Assembly (NCBI GenBank): GCA_000403945.1
Contig: APFI01000134.1
Span: 1-7,417 of the forward strand
Length of the DNA: 7,417 nt
Source of the DNA: Desulfovibrio sp. Dsv1
GTDB lineage: Bacteria > Desulfobacterota > Desulfovibrionia > Desulfovibrionales > Desulfovibrionaceae
Reading direction: 5' to 3'
Under the pieces are notes generated by a model, which did no database searches, was not told where the DNA came from, and saw only the letters and a program-made list of their open reading frames with translations. This document shows, one piece after another, positions 1 to 5,206 of this stretch; the stretch's first letter is position 1; every line of letters starts with the position of its first letter. The position numbers were made by a program, and so were the translations under genes.

Positions 1-111
1 GCTCCAAGTGCCCCGAATGGGGCGGAGGTGAACAGCAATGAGCCAGCAAATCAGCGCCACCAAGGGCAAAGCGTAGCATGGCAAAAATCATCAAAATTTG
101 ATTATTTTTGA
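1..111 (+). other. Possible 3' end of an upstream gene (frame uncertain)
   Basis: Two frames are open from the window edge. Frame 1 runs to a TGA at 109-111 and would end a protein in KSSKFDYF. Frame 3 ends at a TGA at 39-41 and reads KCPEWGGGEQQ, with a zinc-ribbon-like flavour. That second stop overlaps an ATG at 38, which has a good GGAGG at 24-28 but opens only a 12-residue frame ending at 76. I cannot decide which frame is the real gene end, and the tiny frame may be a remnant or a leader. No function can be suggested. Confidence 0.25.
90..102. promoter_or_regulatory. Operator-like palindrome upstream of the promoter
   Basis: ATCAAAATTTGAT is a palindrome with 6-bp arms (ATCAAA and TTTGAT) around one central base. 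It lies about 18 bp upstream of the -35 box of the promoter at 120-148. The surrounding 80-130 stretch is strongly AT-rich compared with the rest of the window, so chance symmetry is a real possibility. A regulator-binding role is inference only. Confidence 0.3.
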
Positions 112-119
112 AAAAAATA

Positions 120-148
120 TTGACAATAAATCAAGATTACCCTATTGT
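120..148 (+). promoter_or_regulatory. Sigma70-type promoter of the small-gene run
   Basis: A consensus -35 box TTGACA (120-125) is followed after exactly 17 bp by TATTGT (143-148), a 4/6 match to the -10 consensus. The predicted transcription start is near 155, about 28 bases before the ATG at 183. ACAATA (123-128) and TATTGT (143-148) form an inverted repeat whose arms fall on the -35 and -10 boxes. A smaller dyad, AATC-aa-GATT, sits at 129-138. A dimeric repressor could bind here and block polymerase; this is inferred from the geometry. Confidence 0.6.
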
Positions 149-182
149 GTCTTTAACGAGAGCGCAAAAAGGAGATCTTGCC

Positions 183-743
183 ATGACCACCACCCCTCAG
201 ACCAACGCCGCCGGATTTGTCAGATTTAACAACCGCAGCCAGTCCTACCACGGCGACCGCTACACCTGGGCGCGGTATGACTCCGAGACCCGCCAGCTCA
301 CCGTCAATCTGGCCCGCAGCGGGCGCATCAGCGACGCATACTGGACCGAGTTTGCGGCCTTTTGCTCCTCCTACGGGATCGACCACAACAGCCTGCGCCA
401 CGGCGAGCCGGTGACCATCACTTTGCCTGCCCCCGCCGAAAGCGAGGCCGCCGAAGCCGCCGAAAATACCGAGACCGCCGCCGAGCAGACCACCGAAGCC
501 GCCGACCCGCGCCTGGACGCGGAAAACCTGCGCATCAGCCGGGCGGAATTCGCCGCGTTTTCCGGAGGCGCGGACCAGGAAATCCGGAACGCCCACAGAA
601 TGGCAATGCGCCGGGCGCTGGACCTGCAACGCGCGGGAGACATGGCGGCTTCGGAAGCCGCTGTCCTGGAGAGCGCGCGGATCGTGCGCAGATGGACCAT
701 CAACAACACTGACCCGTATCAACAAAACGGACCTGCAATATGA
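183..743 (+). CDS. Hypothetical mobile-element protein with Ala/Glu-rich linker
   Basis: I do not recognise this 186-residue protein. The ATG at 183 is preferred over a TTG at 108 because a good ribosome site (AAAAAGGAG) lies just upstream and because the TTG falls before the promoter's own predicted start. Residues 1-80 form a compact region rich in aromatic and charged residues (for example YTWARYDSETRQLTVNL and ISDAYWTEFAAFC). Residues 82-108 are a low-complexity Ala/Glu/Thr linker. Residues 110-170 are predicted mostly helical (RMAMRRALDLQRAGDMAASEAAV). There is no signal peptide or membrane segment, so it is probably cytosolic. It is the first gene after the 120-148 promoter. The two-part layout with a flexible acidic linker suggests a binding or adaptor protein, but no function is assigned. 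Confidence 0.75.
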   Translation: MTTTPQTNAAGFVRFNNRSQSYHGDRYTWARYDSETRQLTVNLARSGRISDAYWTEFAAFCSSYGIDHNSLRHGEPVTITLPAPAESEAAEAAENTETAAEQTTEAADPRLDAENLRISRAEFAAFSGGADQEIRNAHRMAMRRALDLQRAGDMAASEAAVLESARIVRRWTINNTDPYQQNGPAI

Positions 744-939
744 GGATGGCGAGCATCTCAGCTTTTGCGCCCATTGCGAGAGCATCAACGAGGCCGCAAG
801 GATCGCATCCGAGACTGCGCATAACCTGCTTGCCAAGGCTCGTGGCCCCCGCTGCAGGCTTTGCGACGCCCCCCTGACGGCAGAGGATGTGGCGGACGGG
901 GTGCACGTCTGCCCCAAGTGCGCCCGTGACCTGCCCTAA
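709..939 (+). CDS. Small Cys-rich zinc-ribbon protein, start codon missing or atypical
   Basis: This frame encodes a convincing zinc-binding protein. With CTG 709 counted as residue 1, three CxxC pairs fall at C20/C23 (FCAHC), C49/C52 (CRLC) and C68/C71 (CPKC), joined by a helical segment (residues 26-45), before a TAA at 937-939. No ATG, GTG or TTG precedes the first CxxC in this frame after the upstream stop at 412-414. The only candidates are CTG at 709 or 733, and neither has a clear ribosome site. An ATG at 740 overlaps the stop of the preceding gene (ATGA), which is the usual coupled start, but it lies in the wrong frame and reads only 45 residues. One missing base just after that ATG would explain the layout. 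The gene may therefore be frameshifted, started at CTG, or reached by frameshifting. The start given is a guess; the region from 742 onward is secure. Confidence 0.55.
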   Translation: MTRINKTDLQYEDGEHLSFCAHCESINEAARIASETAHNLLAKARGPRCRLCDAPLTAEDVADGVHVCPKCARDLP

Positions 940-963
940 CCATCAACTCTCAAGGAGGATATC

Positions 964-1209
964 ATGCAAATCACCATCCAGAACGATTTCCACGGCACCT
1001 GCGCAAAAGTTAACCCCCTGGAGACATACACGCTTGAGAGTGGGCAGCGCTGTGCGGTCATACCGTATAGCGAGTACCTACGCGCCAGCAAGCAGCTTTG
1101 CGGGATGCACGATTGCAATTGCCTCAAGGTGTCGGATACGGGGATCGGGGATGACGGCGTGCGATACGCCCTTAGATTTGACGGACAACCAAGGACTAAC
1201 AATGAGTAA
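964..1209 (+). CDS. Hypothetical 81-aa mobile-element protein with CxxxxCxC motif
   Basis: The ATG follows a near-perfect ribosome site (AAGGAGG at 952-958, 5-bp spacer), the strongest in the small-gene run. The protein begins MQITIQNDFHGT, a beta-strand-like N-terminus that I associate with short phage-borne proteins of unknown function. A cluster at residues 46-53 (CGMHDCNC) may bind metal. No signal peptide or membrane segment is present. It starts 24 bp after the zinc-ribbon frame ends, and its stop overlaps the next gene by 8 bp (ATGAGTAA), so translation of the two is probably coupled. No function can be named. Confidence 0.75.
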   Translation: MQITIQNDFHGTCAKVNPLETYTLESGQRCAVIPYSEYLRASKQLCGMHDCNCLKVSDTGIGDDGVRYALRFDGQPRTNNE

Positions 1210-1420
1210 GCCGCATGGATGGGGAGGCCGCCGCCCAGGGGCCGGACGCAAGCCGGGCGTGCGGTCTCCCCGGAGCAAAGAGGCCCGGCAGGTGACGCTT
1301 AGGCCGGAGCTGTGGGAGCGGATCGACGCCGCTCAGGCGGATTTGGGGCTGACGCGCACAGCGGCTTTTGAGGTCATGGCTGAGGCATGGCTTGCAAAGA
1401 GCGCTGACAAGGATACTTGA
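1202..1420 (+). CDS. Small basic ribbon-helix-helix-like protein
   Basis: This 72-residue protein begins at an ATG inside the end of the preceding gene. Its first 25 residues are Gly/Arg/Lys-rich (GWGGRRPGAGRKPG), an AT-hook-like stretch that could contact DNA. Residues 30-68 (QVTLRPELWERIDAAQADLGLTRTAAFEVMAEAWLAK) have the strand-helix-helix pattern of ribbon-helix-helix repressors. This suggests a small DNA-binding regulator, possibly acting on the element's own promoters. The assignment rests on pattern only. The stop TGA (1418-1420) lies inside the left arm of the inverted repeat at 1417-1456. A GTG at 887 opens a longer version in the same frame, but that version overlaps two better-supported genes and was rejected. 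Confidence 0.7.
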   Translation: MSKPHGWGGRRPGAGRKPGVRSPRSKEARQVTLRPELWERIDAAQADLGLTRTAAFEVMAEAWLAKSADKDT

Positions 1421-1456
1421 CATCCTCCCCCGACTTTAGGCGGGGGAGGATGTCAA
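1417..1456. repeat. Perfect 16-bp inverted repeat, IS200/IS605-end-like hairpin
   Basis: TTGACATCCTCCCCCG (1417-1432) and its exact reverse complement (1441-1456) flank an 8-base loop ACTTTAGG. The TTGACATCCTCCCC core and the TAAAG-like loop resemble, from memory, the palindromic ends of IS200/IS605-family elements, but no transposase gene is present. It overlaps the stop of the upstream gene and ends 2 bases before the GGAGG of alpA (1459-1463). There is no T-tract, so it is not a typical intrinsic terminator. It could protect mRNA, act as an attenuator, or be an IS remnant. Confidence 0.8.
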
Positions 1457-1470
1457 ATGGAGGTTACAAC

Positions 1471-1680
1471 ATGGACGAAAAAAGCATTATAGAAAACCGC
1501 CTTGTTCGAGCACCCGAATTTATGGCGCGGCTGGGCATCAAAAAAACAAAATTCTACGACGCCAAAAAAGCCGGGATTATACCTCCTCCCGTGCGCGTCA
1601 CCAAAACTGTCACCGCATGGCCCGCGTCAGTCGTCGAACAAACGATAGACGATATCAGCCACGGGCGGCTCTCTCTTTGA
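1471..1680 (+). CDS. alpA: AlpA-family excisionase/transcription regulator
   Basis: This 69-residue protein matches the AlpA/Vis family of small MerR-like winged-helix proteins. A helix-turn-helix spans about residues 10-35 (LVRAPEFMARLGIKKTKFYDAKKAG), followed by the typical wing IIPPPVRVTKTVTAWPASVVEQTIDD. The ATG at 1471 has GGAGG at 1459-1463 with a 7-bp spacer; a longer in-frame version from the ATG at 1417 is rejected because it runs through the inverted repeat. Family members direct excision and can regulate integrase genes (P4 Vis represses int). Here the gene converges on the integrase and their 3' ends overlap by 26 bp, supporting a shared excision/integration module. Which DNA it binds is not visible from its sequence. 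The low-GC codons at its start contrast with its neighbours. Confidence 0.85.
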   Translation: MDEKSIIENRLVRAPEFMARLGIKKTKFYDAKKAGIIPPPVRVTKTVTAWPASVVEQTIDDISHGRLSL

Positions 1681-2839
1681 GGGTATCAATATGGTCTGCC
1701 CACGCCTGCAACATGCGCCGTCTGTCGTCAAGGTAGGCGGCGCGGTTGTATGCAGCCCGGACGCCGCCCTGTGAAGCATGCGCAAGCTGAGCTTCAATAA
1801 CGTCTGGCGTCCAGCCCAGTTCGTTCAGCAGCGTGGACGCTGTAGAGCGAAAACCATGCCCAACCACCTCCCCAGCCTCATACCCCATACTTCTCAAGGC
1901 CGCATTAATCGTGTTCTCGCTCATCTGGCGCGACCTGCTCCGCACCGATGGAAATACCAGATCGTATCGGCCGGTCAGCGCCCGGATGTTAGAAAAGATT
2001 GTGACAGCTTGCCGCGAGAGCGGTATCAGGTGCTCCCGCCTCATTTTCATCCTTTCTGCCGGAATGCGCCACATAGCGCTCTCCAGGTCTAGCTCTTCCC
2101 AGCGCGCTCCCCTCACTTCTTTTGTCCGACACATGCACAACAGCAATATCTGCATGGCACAACGAGTGGTAAATTGTCCCTCATATCCGTCAATGCGCAA
2201 TGCCAGCCGGCCGACCTGGACCGGATCAATAATCGCTGGCATGTGCTTTTTTTTGAACGGTGTCAGTGCCCCCCGCAGATCACGGCAGGGGTCAGACTGC
2301 AAATATCCACAGGCCACGCCAAACCGCATCACGCGGCTGATAAGCCCATGTATAACATGGCTCATATAAGCCGATGCGGAATTTTCGACGATGCGGCATA
2401 GGGATAAAATCTCTGGCGCCGTAATTTCGGATACAGGACGCCTGCCCAGCGCAGAGTAAACCTTTCCTTCAAGGCGTGCCCGCACCTTGTCAGCATGCTC
2501 CGGAGTCCATAGCGGGGCTTGGCGCTCAAACCACTCCTTTGCCACCGCTTCAAAAAGTTTTCCCTCCTGTTGTCCTTCTCGTCTCCTTTCTGCCGCAGGG
2601 TCCAAACCTTTCCGCAGTCCAGCCTTCATCTCCCGCGCGGCTTCTCGCGCATCTTTCAGCGATACCGCCGGGTATACCCCCAGACTGATACGCTTATCTT
2701 TCCCGCCAAATCGGTATTTGAGCCGCCACCATTTGCCGCCCTTGGGTGATACCTCTAGATATAGCCCCGCGCCGTCGAAGTACTTCTTGGCCTTTTCTTC
2801 TGGCTGTAACGCCTTGATTTGCTTATCTGTCAACGGCAT
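1655..2839 (-). CDS. int: P4-type tyrosine recombinase/integrase
   Basis: This 394-residue site-specific recombinase inserts and, with an excisionase, removes the element at the tRNA-His. Residues 1-85 form the DUF4102-type arm-binding domain (MPLTDKQIKAL, then FDGAGLYLEVSPKGGKWWRLKY). Residues about 92-190 are the SAM-like core-binding domain, and 200-390 the catalytic domain. The full catalytic set is present: R238 (CRTKE), K265, H328 and R331 (GHGFRSTAS), H354 and nucleophile Y364 (VRAAYNRAAY). The length is normal and no damage is seen, so it is probably active. The start at 2839 has AGGAG 8 bases upstream. A longer frame to 3088 is an artefact because it translates the tRNA-His gene itself. 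The integrase overlaps alpA tail to tail. Confidence 0.95.
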   Translation of the reverse strand: MPLTDKQIKALQPEEKAKKYFDGAGLYLEVSPKGGKWWRLKYRFGGKDKRISLGVYPAVSLKDAREAAREMKAGLRKGLDPAAERRREGQQEGKLFEAVAKEWFERQAPLWTPEHADKVRARLEGKVYSALGRRPVSEITAPEILSLCRIVENSASAYMSHVIHGLISRVMRFGVACGYLQSDPCRDLRGALTPFKKKHMPAIIDPVQVGRLALRIDGYEGQFTTRCAMQILLLCMCRTKEVRGARWEELDLESAMWRIPAERMKMRREHLIPLSRQAVTIFSNIRALTGRYDLVFPSVRSRSRQMSENTINAALRSMGYEAGEVVGHGFRSTASTLLNELGWTPDVIEAQLAHASQGGVRAAYNRAAYLDDRRRMLQAWADHIDTLKERAARG

Positions 2840-2840
2840 G

Positions 2841-2888
2841 GGGGCAACTCCTGCGGTAAAACGTTCTGTTGCCCCTGTAATTGCCCCT
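2841..2888 (-). promoter_or_regulatory. Repeats and hairpin in the integrase leader
   Basis: On the + strand GGGGCAAC (2841-2848) and GTTGCCCC (2868-2875) form an 8-bp inverted repeat with a 19-base loop. In the integrase mRNA this hairpin puts the AGGAG ribosome site at the loop/stem edge and its 3' arm directly before the AUG, which could limit translation. TTGCCCCT also occurs as two direct copies (2869-2876 and 2881-2888) 12 bp apart, about one helical turn. They could be operators, AlpA sites or integrase arm-type sites. The repeats are visible; the roles are inferred. Confidence 0.5.
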
Positions 2889-2907
2889 ATGTTGTCCCGG
2901 ATGTCAA
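2880..2907 (-). promoter_or_regulatory. Weak candidate integrase promoter
   Basis: Read leftward, a consensus TTGACA (2907-2902) is followed after 16 bp by GGCAAT (2885-2880), only a 3/6 match to the -10 box. The -10 would overlap one TTGCCCCT repeat copy, so a factor bound there could control it. The -35 match is strong but the -10 is poor, so this may be an activator-dependent promoter or a chance match. Confidence 0.3.
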
Positions 2908-2938
2908 CGGAGCAAGGCGGAATGCTACGGAACGCATG

Positions 2939-2980
2939 AAAAAGCAGAAGCCCGCGCTGCTCTTGGCTTCGCGGGCTTCT
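2939..2980 (-). terminator. Intrinsic terminator downstream of tRNA-His
   Basis: Read leftward, an 11-bp perfect stem AGAAGCCCGCG (arms 2946-2956 and 2970-2980, 13-base loop) is followed by GCTTTTT (the T run corresponds to 2939-2943). This fits a rho-independent terminator for the tRNA-His transcript. It would also insulate the integrase from the tRNA promoter. Because it lies on the element side of the presumed junction, the element may carry it in to replace the host's own terminator. Confidence 0.7.
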
Positions 2981-3003
2981 ACGGAATAGGACGGAAAGCT
3001 TGG

Positions 3004-3050
3004 TGGGGCGAAAGATGGGACTTGAACCCACGGCCACCTGGGCCACAACC
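3004..3050. other. Presumed attachment site (att) in the tRNA-His 3' half
   Basis: P4-type integrases commonly recombine within the anticodon-to-3'-end part of a tRNA gene. Here the tRNA 3' half faces the integrase, so this segment probably contains the att core at the right junction. No second copy of this segment was seen elsewhere in the window, so the partner site must be to the left, outside it. The crossover point and the limits given are approximate and inferred from the family. Confidence 0.5.
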
Positions 3051-3080
3051 AGGTGCTCTACCAACTGAGCTACTTCCGCC
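3004..3080 (-). tRNA. tRNA-His (anticodon GTG)
   Basis: Read leftward, the cloverleaf is complete. The acceptor stem GCGGAAG pairs with CTTTCGC and carries the extra G at -1 opposite C73 that defines tRNA-His. The D arm is GCTC AGTTGGTAGA GAGC-like. The anticodon stem CCTGG/CCAGG holds the loop TTGTGGC with anticodon GTG. The T arm is GTGGG TTCAAGT CCCAT, and CCA is encoded at 3006-3004. The gene is intact, so integration restored a full 3' end. It decodes both His codons and is the presumed attachment site of the element. Confidence 0.97.
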
Positions 3081-3091
3081 ACGGGCAAGAC

Positions 3092-3120
3092 CTTTTACGC
3101 AAAATGCGGTTTTTTGGCAA
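3092..3120 (-). promoter_or_regulatory. Promoter of tRNA-His
   Basis: Read leftward, TTGCCA (3120-3115; 5/6 match to the -35 consensus) and TAAAAG (3097-3092; 4/6 match to -10) are separated by 17 bp. Transcription would start roughly 5-8 bases before the tRNA 5' end at 3080. It is divergent from murA. No equally good promoter for murA is visible in 3121-3231, an AT-rich stretch containing TTTTCCGGAAAA (3126-3137). Confidence 0.55.
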
Positions 3121-3189
3121 GCGATTTTTCCGGAAAAGAATTCTGGCTTTTCTCTAGAAAAAAATCTACGCTGATGGCGTGTTCCCGGC

Positions 3190-3207
3190 ACGGACGGCCC
3201 GGTCCGT
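3190..3207 (+). repeat. Small inverted repeat in the murA leader
   Basis: ACGGAC (3190-3195) and GTCCGT (3202-3207) pair around GGCCCG, giving a short GC-rich hairpin 24 bases before the murA start. The murA ribosome site is GGAG at 3224-3227, outside the hairpin, so translation should not be blocked. Significance is unknown; GC-rich DNA produces such repeats by chance. Confidence 0.3.
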
Positions 3208-3231
3208 CCCAACACAGCCCTCCGGAGACAT

Positions 3232-4482
3232 ATGGACAAGCTGATCATTGAAGGCGGCGTGCCGCTCACCGGCAGCATCGACGTCAGCGGTTCCAAAAAC
3301 GCGGCCCTGCCCATTCTGTTCGCGTCCATCCTGCTGGACGAGCCGGTCGTTTTCACCAACGTGCCGGATCTGCGCGACATCCATACCACACTCAAGCTGC
3401 TGGATATGCTAGGCCGCCCCTGCGCCTATCAGGGACGGCGGGTCCAGGTGACGCCGGGCGCGCTGCTGCCCGAAGCCCCCTATGATCTGGTGCGCACCAT
3501 GCGAGCCTCGGTGCTCTGTCTGGGGCCGCTGCTGGCGCGCATCGGCCAAACCCGCGTGGCCCTGCCCGGCGGTTGCGCCATCGGCGCGCGGCCTGTGGAC
3601 CAGCACCTCAAGGGGCTGGAGCAGATGGGTGCGCGCTTCGAGCTGGAAGAGGGCTATATCATCGGCCGCTGCCGCAAGCTCAAGGGCGCGCACGTCACCT
3701 TTGACCTGCCCACAGTGGGCGGCACGGAAAACCTGCTCATGGCCGCCGCCCTGGCCGAAGGCGAAACCATTCTGGAAAACGCGGCCCGCGAGCCGGAAGT
3801 GGTGGATCTTGCCAACTTCCTGCTGGCCTGCGGCGCGCGCATCGAGGGGCAGGGCACAAGCTGCATCCGCGTGCGGGGCGTGAACAGCCTGCACGGCGCG
3901 GAATACGCCATCATGCCCGACCGCATCGAAGCCGGAACGTTTCTGGTGGCCGCCGGCATCACCGGCGGTGAACTGCTGCTGCGCCACTGCCCCTTCACAG
4001 AGCTGGAGGCCGTGATTCTCAAACTGCAGGGCATGGGCATGGACATCACGACCACGCACGACGGCGTGCTGGCCAAATGCGGCCGCCCGCTGCGCGGCAC
4101 GGACATCAGCACCCGGCCCTACCCGGGCTTCCCCACAGACATGCAGGCCCAGATCATGGCCCTGATGTGCCTGGCTGACGGAGCCAGCGTGGTGGAGGAA
4201 AGCATTTTTGAAAACCGCTTCATGCACGTTCTGGAACTGACGCGGATGGGCGCGCAGGTCAGGGTTTCCGGGCACACGGCCATGGTGCGCGGAGTAAGCC
4301 GCCTCACCGGCGCGCCGGTCATGGCCTCGGACCTGCGGGCCAGCGCCTCGCTGGTGCTGGCCGGTCTGGCCGCGCGCGGCGTCACCGAGGTGCGCCGCAT
4401 CTATCATCTGGACCGCGGCTACGAGCGCATTGAAAACAAGCTCAACGCCGTGGGCGCGCGCATCCGCCGCGAAGCCGAGTAG
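3232..4482 (+). CDS. murA: UDP-N-acetylglucosamine 1-carboxyvinyltransferase
   Basis: MurA transfers enolpyruvate from phosphoenolpyruvate to the 3-OH of UDP-N-acetylglucosamine, the first committed step of peptidoglycan synthesis in the cytosol. The 416-residue protein has the usual length (E. coli 419) and the two-domain EPSP-synthase-like inside-out barrel fold. Conserved residues are K22 and N23 (SGSKNAALPIL), R91 (VRTMRAS), catalytic Cys115 and R120 in the mobile loop (LPGGCAIGARP), D303 (PGFPTDMQAQ) and R395 (LDRGYERIE). Cys115 rather than Asp means the target residue of fosfomycin is present. ATG 3232 has GGAG close upstream. It is followed after 20 bp by the lipoprotein gene, probably in one transcript. 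High GC and codon use mark it as host DNA beside the lower-GC element. Confidence 0.98.
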   Translation: MDKLIIEGGVPLTGSIDVSGSKNAALPILFASILLDEPVVFTNVPDLRDIHTTLKLLDMLGRPCAYQGRRVQVTPGALLPEAPYDLVRTMRASVLCLGPLLARIGQTRVALPGGCAIGARPVDQHLKGLEQMGARFELEEGYIIGRCRKLKGAHVTFDLPTVGGTENLLMAAALAEGETILENAAREPEVVDLANFLLACGARIEGQGTSCIRVRGVNSLHGAEYAIMPDRIEAGTFLVAAGITGGELLLRHCPFTELEAVILKLQGMGMDITTTHDGVLAKCGRPLRGTDISTRPYPGFPTDMQAQIMALMCLADGASVVEESIFENRFMHVLELTRMGAQVRVSGHTAMVRGVSRLTGAPVMASDLRASASLVLAGLAARGVTEVRRIYHLDRGYERIENKLNAVGARIRREAE

Positions 4483-4502
4483 CCGCGCCCGGAGGAGGAA
4501 TT

Positions 4503-5183
4503 ATGCGACGTCCGGCCCTTGTTTTGCTGCTGGCCGCCCTGGCGGCCCTCAACGGCTGCGCCTACAGCGCCTATGGTCTCTATGATGACCAGCGCCTCAT
4601 GGACACCATCACGGACGACAAAACCCTGGCCACCAGCATCAAAACCGCGCTGCTGGACGAGAGTTTCAGCGGCGGCTGGTCCATTGCCGTCTATTCCTAC
4701 TACGGCAACGTCTTTCTGGTGGGCGAAGTGCCCCAGGACATGCGGGGCAAGGCCCTGGCCATCGCCCACCGTTACAGGCCGCGTTCCGTGACGCCGCACT
4801 GGTTCTCTCCGGCCAAGAGCGACACCGGCAACCTGTACCTGGCCACCTCGCTGCGCACAGCCCTGATCGGGGCCAAGGGCCTGTCCTCCACCCGCATTGA
4901 TACGGAAATCAATGCCGGACGCGTGGTTCTGCTGGGCGTGGTCAGGGACGACGCCGAAAGGCGGATCGCCATCCGCACCGCGCGCAACACCAAGGGCGTG
5001 ACTTCGGTGACCAGCTACCTGATTCTGCCCCAGCGCCCGGGCAGGCCCCCGGCGGACGCCGCCAGACAGGACGGCGCGAGCACGCGGGATCTGCCCCCGG
5101 ATCCGGCGCGGCCGCCCGCGCGAAACGCGCCGCAAAACCAAACAGGGCCCACGGCCGCGCCTGACAGGCCGCTGCATGCATAA
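4503..5183 (+). CDS. Dual BON-domain outer-membrane or periplasmic lipoprotein
   Basis: This 226-residue protein starts with a lipoprotein signal peptide: MRRP, a hydrophobic core (residues 5-15) and the lipobox LNGC with acylated Cys19. Two BON domains follow: about residues 38-90 (LATSIKTALLDESF, then YYGNVFLVGEV) and 111-175 (LATSLRTALIGAKGLSSTRIDTEINAGRVVLLGVVRDD). This matches the DolP/YraP/OsmY class that binds phospholipid membranes and supports envelope integrity. The C-terminal tail (176-226) is Pro/Ala/Arg-rich and probably disordered; DolP-type proteins usually lack such a tail. The residue after Cys19 is Ala, so export to the outer membrane is likely under the usual sorting rule. 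A strong GGAGGAGG (4491-4498) precedes the ATG. Co-transcription with murA suggests linked envelope synthesis and maintenance. The gene symbol is left empty because true orthology to dolP is unclear. Confidence 0.85.
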   Translation: MRRPALVLLLAALAALNGCAYSAYGLYDDQRLMDTITDDKTLATSIKTALLDESFSGGWSIAVYSYYGNVFLVGEVPQDMRGKALAIAHRYRPRSVTPHWFSPAKSDTGNLYLATSLRTALIGAKGLSSTRIDTEINAGRVVLLGVVRDDAERRIAIRTARNTKGVTSVTSYLILPQRPGRPPADAARQDGASTRDLPPDPARPPARNAPQNQTGPTAAPDRPLHA

Positions 5184-5206
5184 TCCGGCACAGCCACACA
5201 CGCAGA

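Larger units (their letters stand above)
1..3006. mobile_element. Integrase-proximal end of a prophage or genomic island in tRNA-His
   Basis: This stretch holds a phage-style cluster of very small rightward genes, an AlpA-like regulator and a P4-type tyrosine integrase. The integrase lies directly beside the 3' end of a tRNA-His gene. Integration at a tRNA 3' end with the integrase next to the junction is established behaviour for this integrase family. The right boundary is therefore placed at the tRNA 3' end; the exact crossover base cannot be read. The left boundary and second attachment site lie outside the window. No structural phage genes are visible, so prophage, satellite and integrative island all remain possible. 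Confidence 0.75.

Noticed and set aside
740..877. A 45-residue frame from the ATG at 740
   Set aside because: Its start looks ideal but the protein is Arg/Ala/Pro-rich shadow; the neighbouring frame holds the zinc-binding motifs. It matters only as a clue to a frameshift.
153..917. A 254-residue frame on the minus strand opposite the first two genes
   Set aside because: It is a shadow of GC-rich coding DNA. The plus-strand genes have a promoter, ribosome sites and CxxC motifs, and the minus protein shows no recognisable domain.
887..1201. A GTG-started N-terminal extension of the 72-aa protein
   Set aside because: It overlaps the zinc-ribbon end and the whole 81-aa gene. The ATG at 1202 overlaps the upstream stop and gives a typical start.
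2840..3088. An 83-codon N-terminal extension of the integrase on the minus strand
   Set aside because: It is the translation of the tRNA-His gene (VAQLVEHLVVAQVAVGSSPIFRP) and the terminator region. A proper start with a ribosome site exists at 2839.
3409..4407. A 332-residue minus-strand frame inside murA
   Set aside because: murA is fully conserved on the plus strand. The antisense protein is His/Ala/Gly-rich low-complexity shadow.
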